Source: Thermanaerothrix daxensis (GTDB taxonomy: Bacteria > Chloroflexota > Anaerolineae > Anaerolineales > Anaerolineaceae). From it: a DNA stretch of 64,000 bases. The stretch is taken from the NCBI RefSeq assembly GCF_001306145.1, contig NZ_LGKO01000002.1, positions 310,001 through 374,000 of the forward strand. Direction: 5' to 3'. Each line of letters opens with the position of its first letter. Positions within the stretch are counted from its first letter, which is position 1. Shown here piece after piece: positions 36,201 to 43,405 of this stretch. A program made the position numbers and the translations under genes. Below the pieces are notes generated by a model. It saw nothing but the letters and a program-made list of their open reading frames with translations, was not told where the DNA came from and ran no database searches.

Positions 36201-37082
36201 ATCCAACGCTGGTCGGAGCAGGCTGAGGCGGCGGATGCCAGTGAGACCTTTGCGGGTCAGATGGTCTTAGAGGATCAGCGGGTTGTGGCCATCCATGTGG
36301 CACCTGTATTCTGGCGCGATCACTTCCTGGGCACGGTCTCGATCTTCCGAGATGTGACCTATCAGGTGCAGGTGGATCGTTTAAAATCGGAATTCCTGGC
36401 GAACGTCAGTCATGAACTGCGAACCCCTCTCACGGCGATCAAAGGTTATGTAGACGTGATACTGATGGGCGCCGCCGGCACGATCACCGAATCTCAGCAG
36501 CGCTTCTTGCGCATCGTTAAGGAAAATGCCGAACGTCTGATTCGCCTGGTGAATGACTTACTGGATGTCTCGCGCATTGAGGCCGGACGAGTGGAACTCA
36601 ATCGTGTAGCGTTCGATCTCGCCGAGGTGGCACGCGAAGGCATGAAGGACCTGCAGACGCGCGCACGCGAGGAGGCTCGTAGTTTGGAGTTTCGGCTTGA
36701 TCTTGTGCCGGATCTACCCTTGGTTTACGGGGATCGTGAACGTGTACGGCAAATTGTGGATAGTCTGCTCTCGAACAGTTATCATTACACACCCGATCAA
36801 GGGTGCATCACTCTGAGCGTGCATCCCTCAGGCGAAGGTGAGGTGCAGGTGGATGTTCGGGACACAGGGATTGGTATTCCCCTGGAAGATCAGCCACGCA
36901 TTTTTGAGCGTTTTTATCGCGGGAACAATCCCCTGGTCATGGCAAAGGCTGGCACGGGGTTGGGGCTGGCGCTGGCCAAGATTTTGGTGGAGATGCAGGG
37001 CGGTCGCATCTGGTTCCAGAGCAGTGGCATCCCTGGGGAAGGAAGCGTTTTCTCGTTCACATTACCTATTGCGGAGCGTTGA
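30237..37082 (+). CDS. Giant sensor histidine kinase with ten GAF domains
   Basis: This 2281-residue protein has one N-terminal membrane helix (residues 4-28) and a PAS-like segment (about 50-135). Ten consecutive GAF domains end near residues 310, 475, 655, 820, 1012, 1200, 1380, 1545, 1720 and 1900, each closing with a helix of the form QAALALENARL. A PAS domain (about 1925-2040), HisKA with phosphoacceptor His2059 (VSHELRTPL) and HATPase_c (DTGIGIP, GTGLGLALAKILVEMQGG) follow. Several GAFs open with 'ELSASLDL', so they look like tandem duplications. The array could integrate many ligands or form a long signalling rod. Cotranscribed with a receiver-GGDEF protein, a lone receiver and a hydrolase-like protein. 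Confidence 0.93.
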   Translation: MSLVPFVWGLLFILLGGVAWIAARWLLRAFPRTRVAEVSMWAPENGPMHSEAVLVIHPGGRVVWLNERARALFELPREATANLEALARKVRPSELFLGLCASGGQDLLTLGGRTVEVRVFPTPLDGQVYRLLWLREANLAGELTHEAAMPAQTLQTFLQLTQAIAASLDLNETLQAVLDSLERLLPADIWEVTIWDAEAGVLWPYRRLAGHRLERVPRGYALDEGYSGYLARTRRPLLLARVEERSDLHQAIDRQTYPLRSYMGVPLMVGKELIGTLEVGSLTADHFQASDLELLRLISGQAAIAIHHALLYRQEQRRAMELAGLAQLAQAFSSVRDSRELYDRLVNSILPLVQVNVLGFLIFNENTRRLEAQAPFIGLPPEFLEMYRVPVGANSPLERALLEQDVLITENAAEDVRWRELGLHNLAVAAGLRETVLVPLASVGRVLGYMQVSNRINGGTFTQDEIRLLMIIANQAAPIIENATLVQQTRQRAQRAEALRRIASLAGSAATLDEILKYSLQELVRLLHADCAAVFLLNSSRTALELHPPSYFGEKIQETGFTPRLLVDDPQFPFTVTGGQDALYSGQLSLETALIPFYQQLRQAWGVESAIAVPLVVRNEGIGEIWVGSRRSDQFDHADLQLMFTAAGQLAGVVEQASLAAQTDETLRQRLEQLTALNRITRELSASLDLEHLMEIVYEEALRITRAECGSLLLFDLQHMSRPGTAPVRLILGEPMPTELNALEQRVLQSGVPANIAEVPPDLATTLHEGVGSLLIVPIFYRQYPAGLIHLHARHPNHFGPTVVEIVQSLAAQASVVLGNALQYEEQVQRSELVRRQLETFAELYRVSSFLWPDQSLEEALAAIARAITQATPFRAVLISVYDPQTECLIRTVSRGLTPEQWEELRQRSLPWSALETLLRPEFRLDSLYYIPADRTPVLPESLHSVNVLHSEDELPAEGDLWHPDDLLLAPLYDASGRPLGLISVDDPSDGRRPDRATLDSLGLFASQAALAIARHRYLQSLQQRLAHFESLQSEANRQREALRWQRVREGFAIVEQASQQQDVMGVLRSVATQWLERLGGRAALIAEQSPQGPRLLEIVGVLPSDLNPQALLGQRNPLLQALNEGAPLAVADLRETPVWQNNPLLQGWEAQAFMALVFERAAGQRVGVLVLVDHPLPPFDAEDLVFYAQLSRQISISLQNLDLLETTRRRLREVNLLLEYSRKLGSLSEVDLLRALCETVLEVIPEAEAAWVALLDPREGKLVPRAARGYSDWASLVAVRFAVDPEVQSIPARVFHQGQVVNIAEVNFVRDYALMGEDLLHYRRAQQGRLPLAALAVPLGGGERISGVLVVENFSQSGVFGPEHQRLAHSLAQQTVLALENARLFHAAGQRLAQLQALTQASARLAAGLTREDVLSTLMHALGEVISFDTAVLWLRDGETLRLTAAQGFADSDQRVGLEVHLEDSRLFQAMREHGQPILVADVRQDERFPTFIEPERLCWLGLPLMVQADLIGVLALEKTEAGYYTSEDVQVAATFASQAALALEKARLLEDSQQRAVELDQRSERLALLYNLSNELGASLDTQYILDLTLRRLQEALKGNAVALLMWEEGQARLARVSPEGEATLPQALPDFPLLDRLQETQGVYIAGDLRGDAEMAPLVQVWPFLITMRSLLLVPLASAQTLHGWIALAYADERRLASAEIELARTICNQAATALQNARLYAETHALKEDLEQRVALRTAELRQANLETQTLLRVITELSASLDLHQVLTRALEVLNQALDVEASLVLLTQGESYLRTVSGFEVDAKALIEAAVPLHRQVMAQRAPVVVGMNAQDAGKETEALLAHGVRTILAVPLILGEEVLGSLVLLHRQPGHFQSTHVNLAQAVARQMSITLSNAEFFGLIRDQAESLGQMVREQQIEASRSRAILEAVAEGVMVTDADLRITLFNASAERILGLRADLVLNQSLERFSGLFGEAGHAWVQTIQRWSEQAEAADASETFAGQMVLEDQRVVAIHVAPVFWRDHFLGTVSIFRDVTYQVQVDRLKSEFLANVSHELRTPLTAIKGYVDVILMGAAGTITESQQRFLRIVKENAERLIRLVNDLLDVSRIEAGRVELNRVAFDLAEVAREGMKDLQTRAREEARSLEFRLDLVPDLPLVYGDRERVRQIVDSLLSNSYHYTPDQGCITLSVHPSGEGEVQVDVRDTGIGIPLEDQPRIFERFYRGNNPLVMAKAGTGLGLALAKILVEMQGGRIWFQSSGIPGEGSVFSFTLPIAER

Positions 37083-37088
37083 AAGCCC

Positions 37089-37475
37089 ATGACTCATATC
37101 CTGATCGCTGAAGATGAACGTGATATTCGTGAGTTGATTGCTTTTACCCTGCGTTTTGCGGGTTACGAGGTTACGATGGTTAGCAACGGTGAGGAGGCGG
37201 TTCAAGTGGCTTCGCAGATTCGCCCCGCGCTGATCCTGATGGACGTACGCATGCCGCGCATGGATGGCTATCAGGCTTGCCAGGCTCTCAAAGCGAACCC
37301 TGATCTGAAGGACATCCCGGTTGTTTTCCTATCGGCAAAGGGGCAGGAATCTGAAATTCAGGCTGGTTTGGCGGCGGGAGCCACGGATTATCTGCTTAAG
37401 CCGTTTGCACCGGATGAACTTACCCGGCGAGTGCGCGAACTTCTGGAGAAACATTCTTCAGCGCCTGAGACATGA
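37089..37475 (+). CDS. Single-domain response regulator
   Basis: This 128-residue protein is a bare receiver domain: acidic residues AEDERD, phosphoacceptor Asp52 (LILMDVRMPRMDGY) and Lys104 (YLLKPF). With no output domain it would act by protein contact or as a phosphate relay for the kinase 6 bases upstream. The end of the gene overlaps the alpha/beta-hydrolase-like gene by 4 bases. Confidence 0.93.
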   Translation: MTHILIAEDERDIRELIAFTLRFAGYEVTMVSNGEEAVQVASQIRPALILMDVRMPRMDGYQACQALKANPDLKDIPVVFLSAKGQESEIQAGLAAGATDYLLKPFAPDELTRRVRELLEKHSSAPET

Positions 37476-38257
37476 GTGCCGTTTTACTGGAAGATGCCAT
37501 TGTTCATTATGAGGTACTGGGGAGGGGCCGCCCGGTAATCTTCTTGCATGGCTGGGTGGGCTCATGGCGCTATTGGATTCCGATGATGCAGGCGATTTCC
37601 TTGAATTACCGTGCCTATGCATTGGATTTGTGGGGATTTGGAGATACGGCAAAGAACCGGCGCTACCGCCTGGATGACCAGGTGGCCCTGTTGGCTGCCT
37701 TTATAGAAAAGATTGGTATTCTCAAAATGGCGCTCATTGGGCACGGACTGGGCGCGCTGGTTGGCTTGCGCTTTGCCACCCGTTACCCAGAGGCGGTAGA
37801 TCGGTTGATGGCAGTGAGCCTACCGCTTGGCCGCGATCAGGTTAGCGGTCGTCTGCGCACCGCCAGCCCCGATGACCTGGCACATGGGTTACTTAGCGGC
37901 TCGCCACTCACCGAGCCAGTGCTAACAGATGCCATTAAAACCGATCCTCAGGCCGTGTTGGCCTCACTGGAGGATCTGCGAGAGCTAAATTTGACGGCTT
38001 TGTGGCAAGTATTCAATTTGCCTTGCTTGCTGGTCTATGGTCTGGATGACCCTCTGATTGAACCGGCTTCTGCCGAGCAGGTCTCCAACATGCCTGAGAG
38101 CATGCACCTAATTTACTTTGAGGAGGCAGGGCACTTTCCAATGCTGGATGACAGCAGCAAATTCAATCGCCTGATGCACGATTTTCTAGCGCTCCCGTCC
38201 GGGGAGAGCCCACGTCAGTTACAACTTAAGGAGGAGTGGAAGCGCCGGGTGCGCTGA
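37472..38257 (+). CDS. Alpha/beta-hydrolase fold protein lacking the catalytic serine
   Basis: This 261-residue protein has the alpha/beta-hydrolase fold: oxyanion segment FLHGWVGSWRYW (residues 24-35), DLWGFGDT, the acid region YGLDDPLIEP (Asp192/193) and His221 in EEAGHFPML. The nucleophile elbow, normally GxSxG, reads GHGLG with Gly92 in place of Ser, so ordinary esterase chemistry should be impossible. Its start overlaps the receiver gene, tying it to the kinase operon. By analogy with RsbQ, which serves the PAS phosphatase RsbP, it may bind a small ligand and signal rather than hydrolyse. That role is inference. Confidence 0.88.
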   Translation: MSAVLLEDAIVHYEVLGRGRPVIFLHGWVGSWRYWIPMMQAISLNYRAYALDLWGFGDTAKNRRYRLDDQVALLAAFIEKIGILKMALIGHGLGALVGLRFATRYPEAVDRLMAVSLPLGRDQVSGRLRTASPDDLAHGLLSGSPLTEPVLTDAIKTDPQAVLASLEDLRELNLTALWQVFNLPCLLVYGLDDPLIEPASAEQVSNMPESMHLIYFEEAGHFPMLDDSSKFNRLMHDFLALPSGESPRQLQLKEEWKRRVR

Positions 38258-38328
38258 AGCCGAATTTTTTGTTGATGGGTGGGTCATCCTATAATCCGCA
38301 AGCATGTCATCACAAGTAGGAAGCCACC

Positions 38329-39654
38329 ATGTCCATTACGGCTTTGCAAGGGCGCAAGTATTTGAGGTGGTTTCTTAATCGCACTTTCCGGGCATTACGC
38401 CATCGAAACTATCGCCTCTGGTTCGTGGGCCAATCCATCTCCCTGATCGGTACCTGGATGCAGGCGGTGGCTCAGCAGGTCCTGGTCTACCGGCTGACTG
38501 GCTCGGCGGCTGCATTGGGGATGGTCAATTTTGTGGCACTGATCCCGCTGATGCCGTTTTCTCTGTGGGGTGGAGCCGTTGCGGATCGTTTGCCCAAGCG
38601 TCAGGTGGTGTTGATGGCTCAGGTGGTCATGATGGTTCAGGCGTTTGTGCTGGCCGGATTGACCTGGAGTGGCCAGGTGCGCATAGGGCATATCTATGTA
38701 CTCGCTTTTATCCTGGGGGCTGCCAATGCAGTGGATATGCCCGCACGTCAGGCCATGACGGTTGAACTGGTAGAGGGCAAAGAGGATCTGACTAATGCCA
38801 TTGGGTTGAATTCTGCCATGTTCAACCTGGCGCGGGCTGTTGGGCCTGCGGTGGCTGGTGGGTTGGTGGCAACGGTGGGTGAGGCTGTGGCTTTTTTCAT
38901 CAATGCGCTGACCTTTCTGGCTGTCATTGCCAGCCTGCTGGCCATGCGTAATCTGCCTTATGTTTATAACGGCTCGATAGAAACCCGGGATGGCGCTTAT
39001 CTTTGGCAAGGATTACGCTTTGCTCTGGGGCAGGAAATCCCGCGGCTTCTTGTTGCTCTGGTGGCTTTGAGCGCTTTGTTATCTATGCCCTATTCCACCT
39101 TGATGCCGGTATTTGCACAGGATATTTTGCTGAAGAGCGCACGTCCGGTTGTGGCAGCATTGTGTGAAGGCCCTTTGGAGGTGTTCTCTTGCCGTGCGCC
39201 AGAAGCCCTTCCGCTCGGATTGCTCTTGACTGCTGTCGGGGTGGGTGCGGTGCTGGCCGCCCTGACGGTTTCGTCTTTCTCTTCCCGTACACAGCGGGGT
39301 GCCTGGCTCACGTTAGGTAGCCTGGGGTTTCCGGCCACACTGATCGCTTTTGCGTTTTCGCGCTCGTTTCTACTTTCGCTGGGTTTGATGTTCTTGGTGG
39401 GGTGGTTCTTTGTGTTGCAGAATGCCCTGGCAAACACGCTCTTGCAGTTGCACACCCCGGATGCATTTCGGGGGCGCGTCATGGCGGTCTACACAATGAC
39501 CGTTCAGGGGATGATGCGTTTAGGCGGCTTGCAGGCCGGACTGATGGCAGATTGGCTGGGAGCCCCGCTGGCCATTGGATTGGGGGCTTTGGTATCGTTG
39601 ACTTTTAGTGCACTTGTTGCGTTCCGACGCCCTGTTCTGCGGTCTTTAGGGTGA
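38329..39654 (+). CDS. MFS transporter (EntS/MFS_3-like exporter)
   Basis: This 441-residue major facilitator has about twelve helices. It starts with RTFRALRHRNYRLWFVGQSISLIGTWMQAVAQQVLVYRLTGSAAALG and has the loop WGGAVADRLPKRQVVLMAQ, both typical of the enterobactin-exporter-like MFS_3 branch. A loop between helices 7 and 8 holds an unusual Cys-containing insert (ALCEGPLEVFSCRAPEALP). TATAAT at 38290-38295 could be its -10. The substrate is unknown; the second MFS of this branch in the window is at 5797-7086. Confidence 0.88.
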   Translation: MSITALQGRKYLRWFLNRTFRALRHRNYRLWFVGQSISLIGTWMQAVAQQVLVYRLTGSAAALGMVNFVALIPLMPFSLWGGAVADRLPKRQVVLMAQVVMMVQAFVLAGLTWSGQVRIGHIYVLAFILGAANAVDMPARQAMTVELVEGKEDLTNAIGLNSAMFNLARAVGPAVAGGLVATVGEAVAFFINALTFLAVIASLLAMRNLPYVYNGSIETRDGAYLWQGLRFALGQEIPRLLVALVALSALLSMPYSTLMPVFAQDILLKSARPVVAALCEGPLEVFSCRAPEALPLGLLLTAVGVGAVLAALTVSSFSSRTQRGAWLTLGSLGFPATLIAFAFSRSFLLSLGLMFLVGWFFVLQNALANTLLQLHTPDAFRGRVMAVYTMTVQGMMRLGGLQAGLMADWLGAPLAIGLGALVSLTFSALVAFRRPVLRSLG

Positions 39655-39656
39655 TC

Positions 39657-40559
39657 CTACGGGCTTCCCAGGATTTCACGTGCCAGCATGTAGGTCTGAA
39701 GATGGGCTTCTACCGTGAGTTCAATGGGTTTGGCGTAACCGCCGGCCATGACCAGCACGATGGGAATATCATGGGCGGCGCAGGCTTTCAGCACCATGCG
39801 GTCGCGTTGCTCCAGGCCCGCCAGGCTTAGGTCCAGGCGTCCCAGGCGATCGGCTGCCAGAGGATCGGCTCCGGCAAGATAAAGCACCATCTGCGGGCGG
39901 AAGGCCAGGACGGCGGTCAGGGCCTCTCTCAGGGCCGCCAGATAGGTTTCGTCGTCGCAGTGATCGGGCAGGCCAATATCAAGGGTGGAAGGAACTTTAC
40001 GGAATGGGTAATTCTTCTCACCGTGCAGGCTAAGGGTGAAGACTTCGGGGCGTGCCGCCAGGATCGCGGCTGTGCCATTTCCCTGGTGTACGTCCAAATC
40101 CACAATGGCGAGGCGTTGCACCCACCCAGCTTCAAGCAAGGCGAGCGCAGTCACTGCAACATCGTTAAAAATGCAAAACCCCATTCCCTGATCGGCTAAG
40201 GCATGATGCGTTCCGCCGGCCAGATTGCCGCCAATGCCCTCACGCAGAGCCACCTGGGCGGCCTGCCAGGTGCCCCCTACACTCAACAGAGAACGCCGGG
40301 CTAATTCTGGGCTCCACGGCAATCCGATCTGCCGTTCGATCTGAGGGGGGAGATGCCCATCCAGAACGGCTTGTATATAAGCACGTGTGTGGGCCAGGGC
40401 AAGCACTTCCAGAGGCACAGGATCGGCCGGGTGGAGTTCATAAGGGGCAAGCACTCCACGATGCAACAATGCCTCGCGCAGGAGGCGGTATTTCTCCGCT
40501 GGAAAGCGATGCCCTGGAGGCAGAGGAAAGGGACAGTGATCGGAGTAGAAAACTTGCAT
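39657..40559 (-). CDS. Histone deacetylase family protein (acetoin-utilization/polyamine deacetylase-like)
   Basis: This 300-residue zinc hydrolase has the HDAC signatures HRFPAEKY, GGTHHA (catalytic His pair), GFCIFNDVAVTALAL, the metal ligands DLDVHQGNGT (Asp and His), LAGADPLAADRLG (Asp) and the end motif VMAGGYA. Bacterial members remove acetyl groups from acetylpolyamines or acetyl-lysine. The ATG at 40559 gives the normal N-terminus; the 40574 start adds five residues. It is single and converges with the MFS gene with 2 bases between. Substrate not assigned. Confidence 0.9.
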   Translation of the reverse strand: MQVFYSDHCPFPLPPGHRFPAEKYRLLREALLHRGVLAPYELHPADPVPLEVLALAHTRAYIQAVLDGHLPPQIERQIGLPWSPELARRSLLSVGGTWQAAQVALREGIGGNLAGGTHHALADQGMGFCIFNDVAVTALALLEAGWVQRLAIVDLDVHQGNGTAAILAARPEVFTLSLHGEKNYPFRKVPSTLDIGLPDHCDDETYLAALREALTAVLAFRPQMVLYLAGADPLAADRLGRLDLSLAGLEQRDRMVLKACAAHDIPIVLVMAGGYAKPIELTVEAHLQTYMLAREILGSP

Positions 40560-40643
40560 CGGGACTCTTGGCAAATTGGGCTGAGAAGGATTATAGTTAA
40601 TCCCGGAAAGCCTGTCTATCCCTAAAATGGAGGTGTAAAACCC

Positions 40644-40961
40644 TTGGAAAAGCGCTTTGGGGCTTTACGCGTAATTGGCATCATCTTCAAAGTTTTGGGA
40701 GTCATTGTGTTCTTTGGTGCGCTGATTGTGGCCGTAGCCATGTTTGTGGGGGGAGCAGCGCGAATGTTCGGTCCGGGAGAGTGGCGCTTTATGATGCGTG
40801 GTTTGGGGGTGCTCAGTGGCTTATGGGTGCTCCTATGGGGAGCGATTAGCGCTGTTTTTCTTTACGGCGCAGGGGAAGTTTTAGATCTCTTGATTGCTGT
40901 GGAAGAGAATACCCGCGCCACTCGTCTATTGCTGGAACGCGAACGTGGGGATAGGTCATAA
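40644..40961 (+). CDS. Small two-helix membrane protein
   Basis: This 105-residue protein has two hydrophobic segments (VIGIIFKVLGVIVFFGALIVAVAMFV and GLGVLSGLWVLLWGAISAVFLYG) and a short charged C-terminal tail (LLIAVEENTRATRLLLERERGD). The start is a TTG at 40644, supported by GGAGG nine bases upstream. I recognise no family. It is monocistronic and ends at a bidirectional terminator shared with the bacteriohemerythrin gene. Confidence 0.72.
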   Translation: MEKRFGALRVIGIIFKVLGVIVFFGALIVAVAMFVGGAARMFGPGEWRFMMRGLGVLSGLWVLLWGAISAVFLYGAGEVLDLLIAVEENTRATRLLLERERGDRS

Positions 40962-40995
40962 TCCCTGTCGGGTGAGTTGAAAAGGAGGGAAAAAT

Positions 40996-41027
40996 AAAGG
41001 TGTGCGTTTCTTACCGCACACCTTTTT
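40996..41027. terminator. Bidirectional terminator overlapping the hemerythrin 3' end
   Basis: A perfect 11-bp stem AAAGGTGTGCG/CGCACACCTTT (40996-41006 with 41015-41025). TTTTT follows on the plus strand and ATTTTT on the minus strand. The right arm encodes the last codons of the bacteriohemerythrin gene. Confidence 0.88.
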
Positions 41028-41412
41028 GATTTAAGTATTGGCCGTAACGTTTATCGCTCTCGTAAATGTGGTTGCGCAGCCAGTCTTTGAGAAAATTCAT
41101 GACCGGGATGGATAGAGCAATTTGCCCATTGTGGTACTTATCACGTAACTCGAGGACTTGCCGGGTCAGGTCCTCATGCTGTAAACGATGAGCCTCGTAA
41201 TCCGGGTAGGCATAGCGCACCATGAGTGCTTCCTCGGAAGCAAAATGGGTGCGGGTGTATTCAATCAGTTCGTCAAAAATTTCGTTCAGTACCGCCCGTC
41301 CCTGGCCAGCACTCATGGCATCGTAGAGTTTCTGGGCAATGGCAAATAGGCGCTTATGTTGCTCATCGTATTGTTCTACACCGATGCTATAGATGGGACT
41401 CCACGCAAACAC
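41011..41412 (-). CDS. Bacteriohemerythrin
   Basis: This 133-residue single-domain hemerythrin retains all seven di-iron ligands: His19, His56, Glu60, His75, His79, His115 and Asp120. Such proteins bind oxygen or nitric oxide at a non-heme di-iron site in the cytosol. The start is a GTG at 41412 with AGGGGTG upstream. It is monocistronic; the terminator hairpin lies within its last codons. Roles in oxygen delivery or sensing are known for the family; none is shown here. Confidence 0.93.
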   Translation of the reverse strand: MFAWSPIYSIGVEQYDEQHKRLFAIAQKLYDAMSAGQGRAVLNEIFDELIEYTRTHFASEEALMVRYAYPDYEAHRLQHEDLTRQVLELRDKYHNGQIALSIPVMNFLKDWLRNHIYESDKRYGQYLNQKGVR

Positions 41413-41495
41413 GGGAACACCCCTGGCTCAGAATTTCTATAATAGAGTGTGCCACAGAAAGCCTTCCCGTGCTATAAAACGGGCGTTAATTTGGC

Positions 41496-42974
41496 TCATT
41501 CGTCGCTCAACCACCAGGCAGCGCCCAAAACACCCGGCCCGGCATGGGCACCGATGACGGGGGTCAGTTCGGTTAAGTAGTGTTCACGGGGTTGAAGCAA
41601 CTCCACCAGGCGCTGATAAAGGGCTTGACCTTCTTCAGGGGCGTCGGCGTGGAAGCAAATCAGAGCGGTGATCTTCCCGCCCAGGTGTTTTTGCAGCCAC
41701 TCAACCATACGCTCAACGGCTTTCCTGCGTGTCCGTTCGACGCCTTCCAGGCGGATATGGCCCTGGTGGAGCGAGAGAACAGGGTGCAGACGTAGCGCAG
41801 ACCCCAGGAGTGAATTGATGGCATTGACGCGTCCGCTATGAGCAATGAAACTTAGGGTGTCCAACACCCCCACAATTCCAATACGAGGAATCAGTGCCGG
41901 AAGTGCCTCAATGATTTGCTCAGCACTGGCACCGCCTGCCGCCAGACGAGCCACCGCCAATGCCAGCAATCCCTGGGCTGGTCCGGCCAGACGCGTATCT
42001 ACTACGCGGGCCTGGAGACCCTCTTCGGCTGCCATTTGAGCGGCCAGGTTGGCGCTGAAGAAGCACTGGGTCAGTTCCGCCGGGGGGGTTAGAATAAGTG
42101 CTACCTGGTCGGGTGCCACCAATCGGCGAATGGCTTGCAGGTATTCGCCTGGTGCGGGAGCGGAGGTTTTGGGCAATAATCCATCGCTGCGCAAGCGTTG
42201 ATAGTACTCGCGGGTGTCAATGCCCATCCCATCCTGCACCACGCCTTGGGGCAGAATCAGGGCCATGGGGAGCAAGTGAATACCTTCGCGCTGGCACAGT
42301 TCTGGGGGCAAGGAGGCAACGCTGTCGGTTATGACCACGGTGGTCACCTTGGGTACGGCGGTCACCCGGGGGTGAAGCAGATCAAAGAGCAAGCGCCGGG
42401 CATCGCGCGTTTTCTGCCAGCGCGCCAAAACTTCGGGTAGGGAGCATACAGCGGTGGTGAACGCCAGAATGAGCGGTGCGGCGACAATCCAGGCATCGTA
42501 GCCATCCCAGTAGATGAGTAGCATCAACACCGGAAAGGCGAGCAGAGTGGCCAGGATGCCACTTCCCCCGCTCCCCAGGTAGATCATTCCGTACAAGGGT
42601 AAGGCCATGAGCATCTGCCGTGGGACCAGGGCCAGCAGAGCCCCCAAGGTTGTGGCCAGCCCCCGTCCTCCGCGGAAGCGGAAGTAAAGGGGGAAGCGGT
42701 GTCCCAGCATCGCCGCCATGCCGGCCAGCACCATGCAGGCTTCGGGGGCTGAGAGTGCGCGGGCAACCAGAATGGCGATCCCGCCTTTGGCGATATCTAC
42801 AATGGCTACCAGAGCCGCTGGTTTGATGCCCAGGTGGCGGGCCACATTTGCAGTGCCGGCGTTCGCGTCTCCCAACGTGCGGATATCGCGTCCGCTCCAC
42901 CAACGGCTGATCGGGATAGCAGCAGAAAGCGAGCCGATCAGATAACCAGCAAGGATTACCCACACGCAGGTCAT
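41496..42974 (-). CDS. PlsY-like acyltransferase fused to a DegV/FakB fatty-acid-binding domain
   Basis: This 492-residue fusion has an N-terminal PlsY membrane domain (residues 1-200, about seven helices). It shows a diverged motif 1 (GDANAGTANV, residues 36-45) and motif 2 (GHRFPLYFRFRGGRGLAT, 91-108). The PlsY motif 3 (HRxNI) is not evident. From residue 211 a complete DegV domain follows: TDSVASLPPEL, KTSAPAPGEY (Thr270), DTLSFIAHSGRVNAINSLLG (Arg382) and VIGAHAGPGVLG (His477). The Ser-containing SGT loop reads ELTQCF. FakB proteins present fatty acids for phosphorylation and PlsY uses acyl-phosphate, so the fusion joins two ends of one route. It overlaps the VOC gene by 4 bases. Confidence 0.9.
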   Translation of the reverse strand: MTCVWVILAGYLIGSLSAAIPISRWWSGRDIRTLGDANAGTANVARHLGIKPAALVAIVDIAKGGIAILVARALSAPEACMVLAGMAAMLGHRFPLYFRFRGGRGLATTLGALLALVPRQMLMALPLYGMIYLGSGGSGILATLLAFPVLMLLIYWDGYDAWIVAAPLILAFTTAVCSLPEVLARWQKTRDARRLLFDLLHPRVTAVPKVTTVVITDSVASLPPELCQREGIHLLPMALILPQGVVQDGMGIDTREYYQRLRSDGLLPKTSAPAPGEYLQAIRRLVAPDQVALILTPPAELTQCFFSANLAAQMAAEEGLQARVVDTRLAGPAQGLLALAVARLAAGGASAEQIIEALPALIPRIGIVGVLDTLSFIAHSGRVNAINSLLGSALRLHPVLSLHQGHIRLEGVERTRRKAVERMVEWLQKHLGGKITALICFHADAPEEGQALYQRLVELLQPREHYLTELTPVIGAHAGPGVLGAAWWLSDE

Positions 42975-43405
42975 GGCCCCTCTCCTTCTGATGCAGGTGG
43001 GATGGAACCAGGCTTTAGCCGCACTCCAATTCTACTGCGGGGGTGATACCACAGATCGCCTCCCGCATCCCTTTCTAAATTATAGCCGTTGAGGCGCAAG
43101 TGCGATTGAACCCGTGCCAGGTCAGTCACCTCAAAGGTTAATTCTATTTCTGGGAATGATGGATTAGGCTCAGAAAGACTGGCTTCTTGTAAGGTAAGGT
43201 ACAGATTATCACCAAGACAAAAGGTGACTTGCTTCTCCTTAAGTGGGGGTAGCAAGGGTAGTCCCAGGGCTTCGTGAAAGAGGGCGCGTTGCAACGGCAG
43301 GTTTTCCACCCGCAGGCAGATTTGGCGCAACTGCCCACGGGTGGGGTTTGCCGAATTTCCGAGTAAGCGACGCAACCAACGGTAGCCCAGAAAACCGGGT
43401 GTCAT
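42971..43405 (-). CDS. VOC (glyoxalase/dioxygenase-like) domain protein
   Basis: This 144-residue protein has one VOC fold: QICLRVENLPLQRALFHEALGLPLLP in the first beta-alpha unit, FCLGDNLYLTLQEAS, and IELTFEVTDLARVQSHLRLNGYNL with IGVRLKPG at the end. The usual metal-binding His/Glu positions are not clear, so it may only bind a ligand. Both ends overlap neighbours by 4 bases (radical SAM upstream, PlsY-DegV downstream), so the three proteins are made together. Function unknown. Confidence 0.75.
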   Translation of the reverse strand: MTPGFLGYRWLRRLLGNSANPTRGQLRQICLRVENLPLQRALFHEALGLPLLPPLKEKQVTFCLGDNLYLTLQEASLSEPNPSFPEIELTFEVTDLARVQSHLRLNGYNLERDAGGDLWYHPRSRIGVRLKPGSIPPASEGEGP

